This document shows positions 41,760 through 43,178 of a stretch of DNA of 43,178 bases, in pieces. Each line of letters begins with the position of its first letter. Within the stretch, counting starts at the first letter, position 1. Origin of the DNA: Klebsiella pneumoniae (lineage in GTDB: Bacteria; Pseudomonadota; Gammaproteobacteria; Pseudomonadales; Pseudohongiellaceae); assembly GCA_945869725.1 (NCBI GenBank), contig CAMBPO010000021.1, positions 1 through 43,178 of the forward strand. Direction: 5' to 3'. Both the position numbers and the translations under genes were made by a program. Under the pieces are notes generated by a model. The model was not told where the DNA came from. It searched no databases and was given only the letters and a program-made list of their open reading frames with translations.

Positions 41760-41963
41760 ATGCGAATTCCATGGGAGCGACTCAGTGCAGATGTGCTGGA
41801 TGCAGTCATTGAAGAGTATGTCAGCCGCGAGGGCACGGATTACGGTCCTCATGAGTATTCGATGGCAGATAAAGTGGCGCAGGTGCGACTGCAACTCGAG
41901 CGTGGTATCGCCTGGATTGACTTTGACCCTGATACGCAAACCTGTCACCTGTTGCGTTCATAA
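41760..41963 (+). CDS. yheU: YheU family (UPF0270) small protein
   Basis: The 67-residue protein matches E. coli YheU (72 residues): it begins MRIPWERLSADVLDAVIEEYV, keeps REGTDYG-x-HE in the middle and the KVAQVRLQLERG helix, and then diverges. The family is widespread in gammaproteobacteria and has no firmly established function. Position between ttcA and tusA, with gaps of 26 and 21 bases, suggests co-expression with tRNA thiolation genes, but that is inference from context. GGGAGGCC lies just upstream of the ATG as a ribosome site. Confidence 0.9.
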   Translation: MRIPWERLSADVLDAVIEEYVSREGTDYGPHEYSMADKVAQVRLQLERGIAWIDFDPDTQTCHLLRS

Positions 41964-41984
41964 ACAAACTGGATTGAGCATCTG

Positions 41985-42236
41985 ATGACAGAACATGACA
42001 ACCTTGCCATTCACGCAGATGATGTCCTCGATGCCTGTGGTCTGTTCTGCCCGGAACCGGTGATGATGCTGCACAATAAAATTCGCGATATTCAGTCTGG
42101 GCAAATTCTCAGAGTCAACGCGACGGACCCTTCAACCACTCGCGACATCCCCAAGTTCTGCCGTTTCCTCGGTCACGAGCTGATCAGCCAGCAAGAAGTA
42201 GAAGGGATTTTTGTTTACTGGTTAAAAAAGGCCTGA
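41985..42236 (+). CDS. tusA: Sulfur carrier protein TusA
   Basis: TusA takes persulfide sulfur from IscS and passes it through TusBCD-TusE to MnmA for 2-thiouridine at U34 of tRNA. The 83-residue protein (E. coli 81) has the active-site motif [10 protein letters not shown], where the Cys carries the sulfur, preceded by an additional Cys three residues earlier (DACGLFC). It also has the family segment [19 protein letters not shown]. It lies in a ttcA-yheU-tusA series and directly precedes the exonuclease gene. Confidence 0.96.
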   Translation: MTEHDNLAIHADDVLDACGLFCPEPVMMLHNKIRDIQSGQILRVNATDPSTTRDIPKFCRFLGHELISQQEVEGIFVYWLKKA

Positions 42237-42240
42237 GCCG

Positions 42241-43178
42241 GTGCCGCCGCTGTATCTGGTTGATGCATCGATTTATATCTTTCAGGCGCATTTTTCCCCG
42301 CACGCGCAGGAGTGGTCTACCCGGTCTGAAGATCGCAGCGCATTTGTTGGTTTTGTGCGCTTCCTGCTGAGATTTTTGCAAACTACGCAGATGCGTCAGC
42401 CTGCGCCAATCGCAGTCGCCTTTGATGAAAGCCTTCAATCTGGATTTCGTCACCGGCTGTATGCGGCCTATAAGTCAAACAGGGTTTTACCGGATGAGAA
42501 CCTGGCGCGCCAGTTGCGGGCCTGTGTTGAACTGTGCAACACACTGGGTGTGTCCGCCTTTGCCAGTCAGGAGTATGAGGCAGACGATATCATCGGTACC
42601 TTGAGTCTTCAGTGGCGCCAAGGGATGCCAGCAGATGCAGCCAGTGTGGTGATCGTCAGCAGGGACAAAGATTTATCTCAGCTCTTGAGGAGTCCTGATG
42701 ATCGTTTATGGGATTTTTACGCAGGTATTCATAAAAATCGCCACGATATTTTTAATCACACCGGTATCTGGCCTGAACAGTTTCCTTGTTACATCGGGTT
42801 AACCGGGGACAGTGTTGATTGTATACCGGGTGTGCCGGGCATCGGCCCTGTGGCTGCCCGGGCATTGTTGCAGCATTATGCAGATCTCGACTGTGTGTTT
42901 GCGCAGATAGATCAGGTGCCTTTGCTTGCCATGCGCGGTGCGGCACGCTGTGCGGATTTGTTGCAAAATCATCAGCAGTTGGCGTTGTTAAGTCGTAAAC
43001 TCGCGACTATTGTTCAACAAGTTCCAGAGCAAGAGAGCTTCGCGTCCATCAATGTGCAAGATCTGATGCCCCGGCCGCCTCTTGTCACTGCCTTTGAGTC
43101 ACTACTACACGATATGGACATCCTGCCAACACACCTCCAACGTTTTTTAACGCAGCTTGAGTCTATCAGTGCGAGGAG
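42241..43178 (+). CDS. 5'-3' exonuclease of the FEN family (Xni/PolA N-terminal-like), 3' end missing
   Basis: Translation from GTG 42241, four bases after the tusA stop with AAGG about nine bases upstream, stays open to the window edge (312 residues seen). It begins VPPLYLVDASIYIFQAHF, the N-terminal motif of PolA-type 5'-3' exonucleases. Conserved acidic sites follow: AVAFDES, EYEADDIIGTL, VIVSRDKDLSQLL and GLTGDSVDCIPGVPGIGP, the last being the helix-three-turn-helix DNA-binding region. No polymerase part is visible so far. Stand-alone enzymes of this kind (ExoIX/Xni in E. coli, 251 residues) process flaps. It already exceeds Xni in length, so it may be a distinct subgroup. Confidence 0.88.
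   Translation, partial: MPPLYLVDASIYIFQAHFSPHAQEWSTRSEDRSAFVGFVRFLLRFLQTTQMRQPAPIAVAFDESLQSGFRHRLYAAYKSNRVLPDENLARQLRACVELCNTLGVSAFASQEYEADDIIGTLSLQWRQGMPADAASVVIVSRDKDLSQLLRSPDDRLWDFYAGIHKNRHDIFNHTGIWPEQFPCYIGLTGDSVDCIPGVPGIGPVAARALLQHYADLDCVFAQIDQVPLLAMRGAARCADLLQNHQQLALLSRKLATIVQQVPEQESFASINVQDLMPRPPLVTAFESLLHDMDILPTHLQRFLTQLESISAR

Overview
The window is a gene-dense stretch of a free-living gammaproteobacterial chromosome with about 50-55% G+C by eye. Gene order matches the classical uppS-cdsA-dxr-rseP-bamA-skp-lpxD-fabZ-lpxA-lpxB-rnhB-dnaE-accA run, then tilS-pyrG-kdsA-eno-ftsB-ispD-ispF-truD-pcm-nlpD-rpoS and fdxA-mutS-pncC-recA-recX. The second half of that order is Pseudomonas-like (fdxA and mutS next to rpoS; pncC-recA-recX). 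Several details (a DUF368 gene in place of surE, a divergent RpoS, a lone class III cyclase) point to a marine or aquatic lineage near Cellvibrionales/Oceanospirillales, but the genus cannot be named from the sequence alone. Nearly every gene is on the + strand; only mutS and fdxA are on the - strand. I see no rRNA, tRNA, insertion sequence, prophage or CRISPR array, and no gene-free stretch longer than 300 bases.

Region 1 (1-11335) is envelope biogenesis: undecaprenyl-PP synthesis (uppS tail), CDP-diglyceride synthesis (cdsA), MEP isoprenoid entry (dxr), the sigma-E protease (rseP), outer-membrane protein assembly (bamA, skp), and lipid A/fatty acid genes (lpxD, fabZ, lpxA, lpxB), ending in rnhB. 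An extended -10 promoter lies between bamA and skp.

Region 2 (11381-25645) mixes replication (dnaE), fatty acid synthesis (accA), tRNA modification (tilS, truD), CTP and KDO synthesis (pyrG, kdsA), glycolysis (eno), division (ftsB), the MEP pathway (ispD, ispF), protein repair (pcm) and a DUF368/PopT undecaprenyl-phosphate translocase. Many genes are coupled by 1-4 base overlaps with GTG or TTG starts.

Region 3 (25711-33592) is stress and DNA repair: nlpD, rpoS (with a perfect CRP-type operator upstream), a 7Fe ferredoxin, mutS, pncC, a textbook LexA box, recA and a recX carrying a 15-bp tandem repeat.

Region 4 (33756-38542) is the most lineage-specific: a membrane class IIIb adenylate cyclase, a 159-residue protein I do not recognise, a GT9 glycosyltransferase and an rmlB without other rml genes; the last three are tightly spaced like an operon.

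Region 5 (38654-43178) holds a FadB-type beta-oxidation enzyme without FadA, then ttcA, yheU, tusA and the start of a 5'-3' exonuclease cut by the window edge. The content is mostly core housekeeping. The best leads are the cAMP/CRP-rpoS link, the unusual RpoS, the unknown gene at 35837 and several local sequence oddities.
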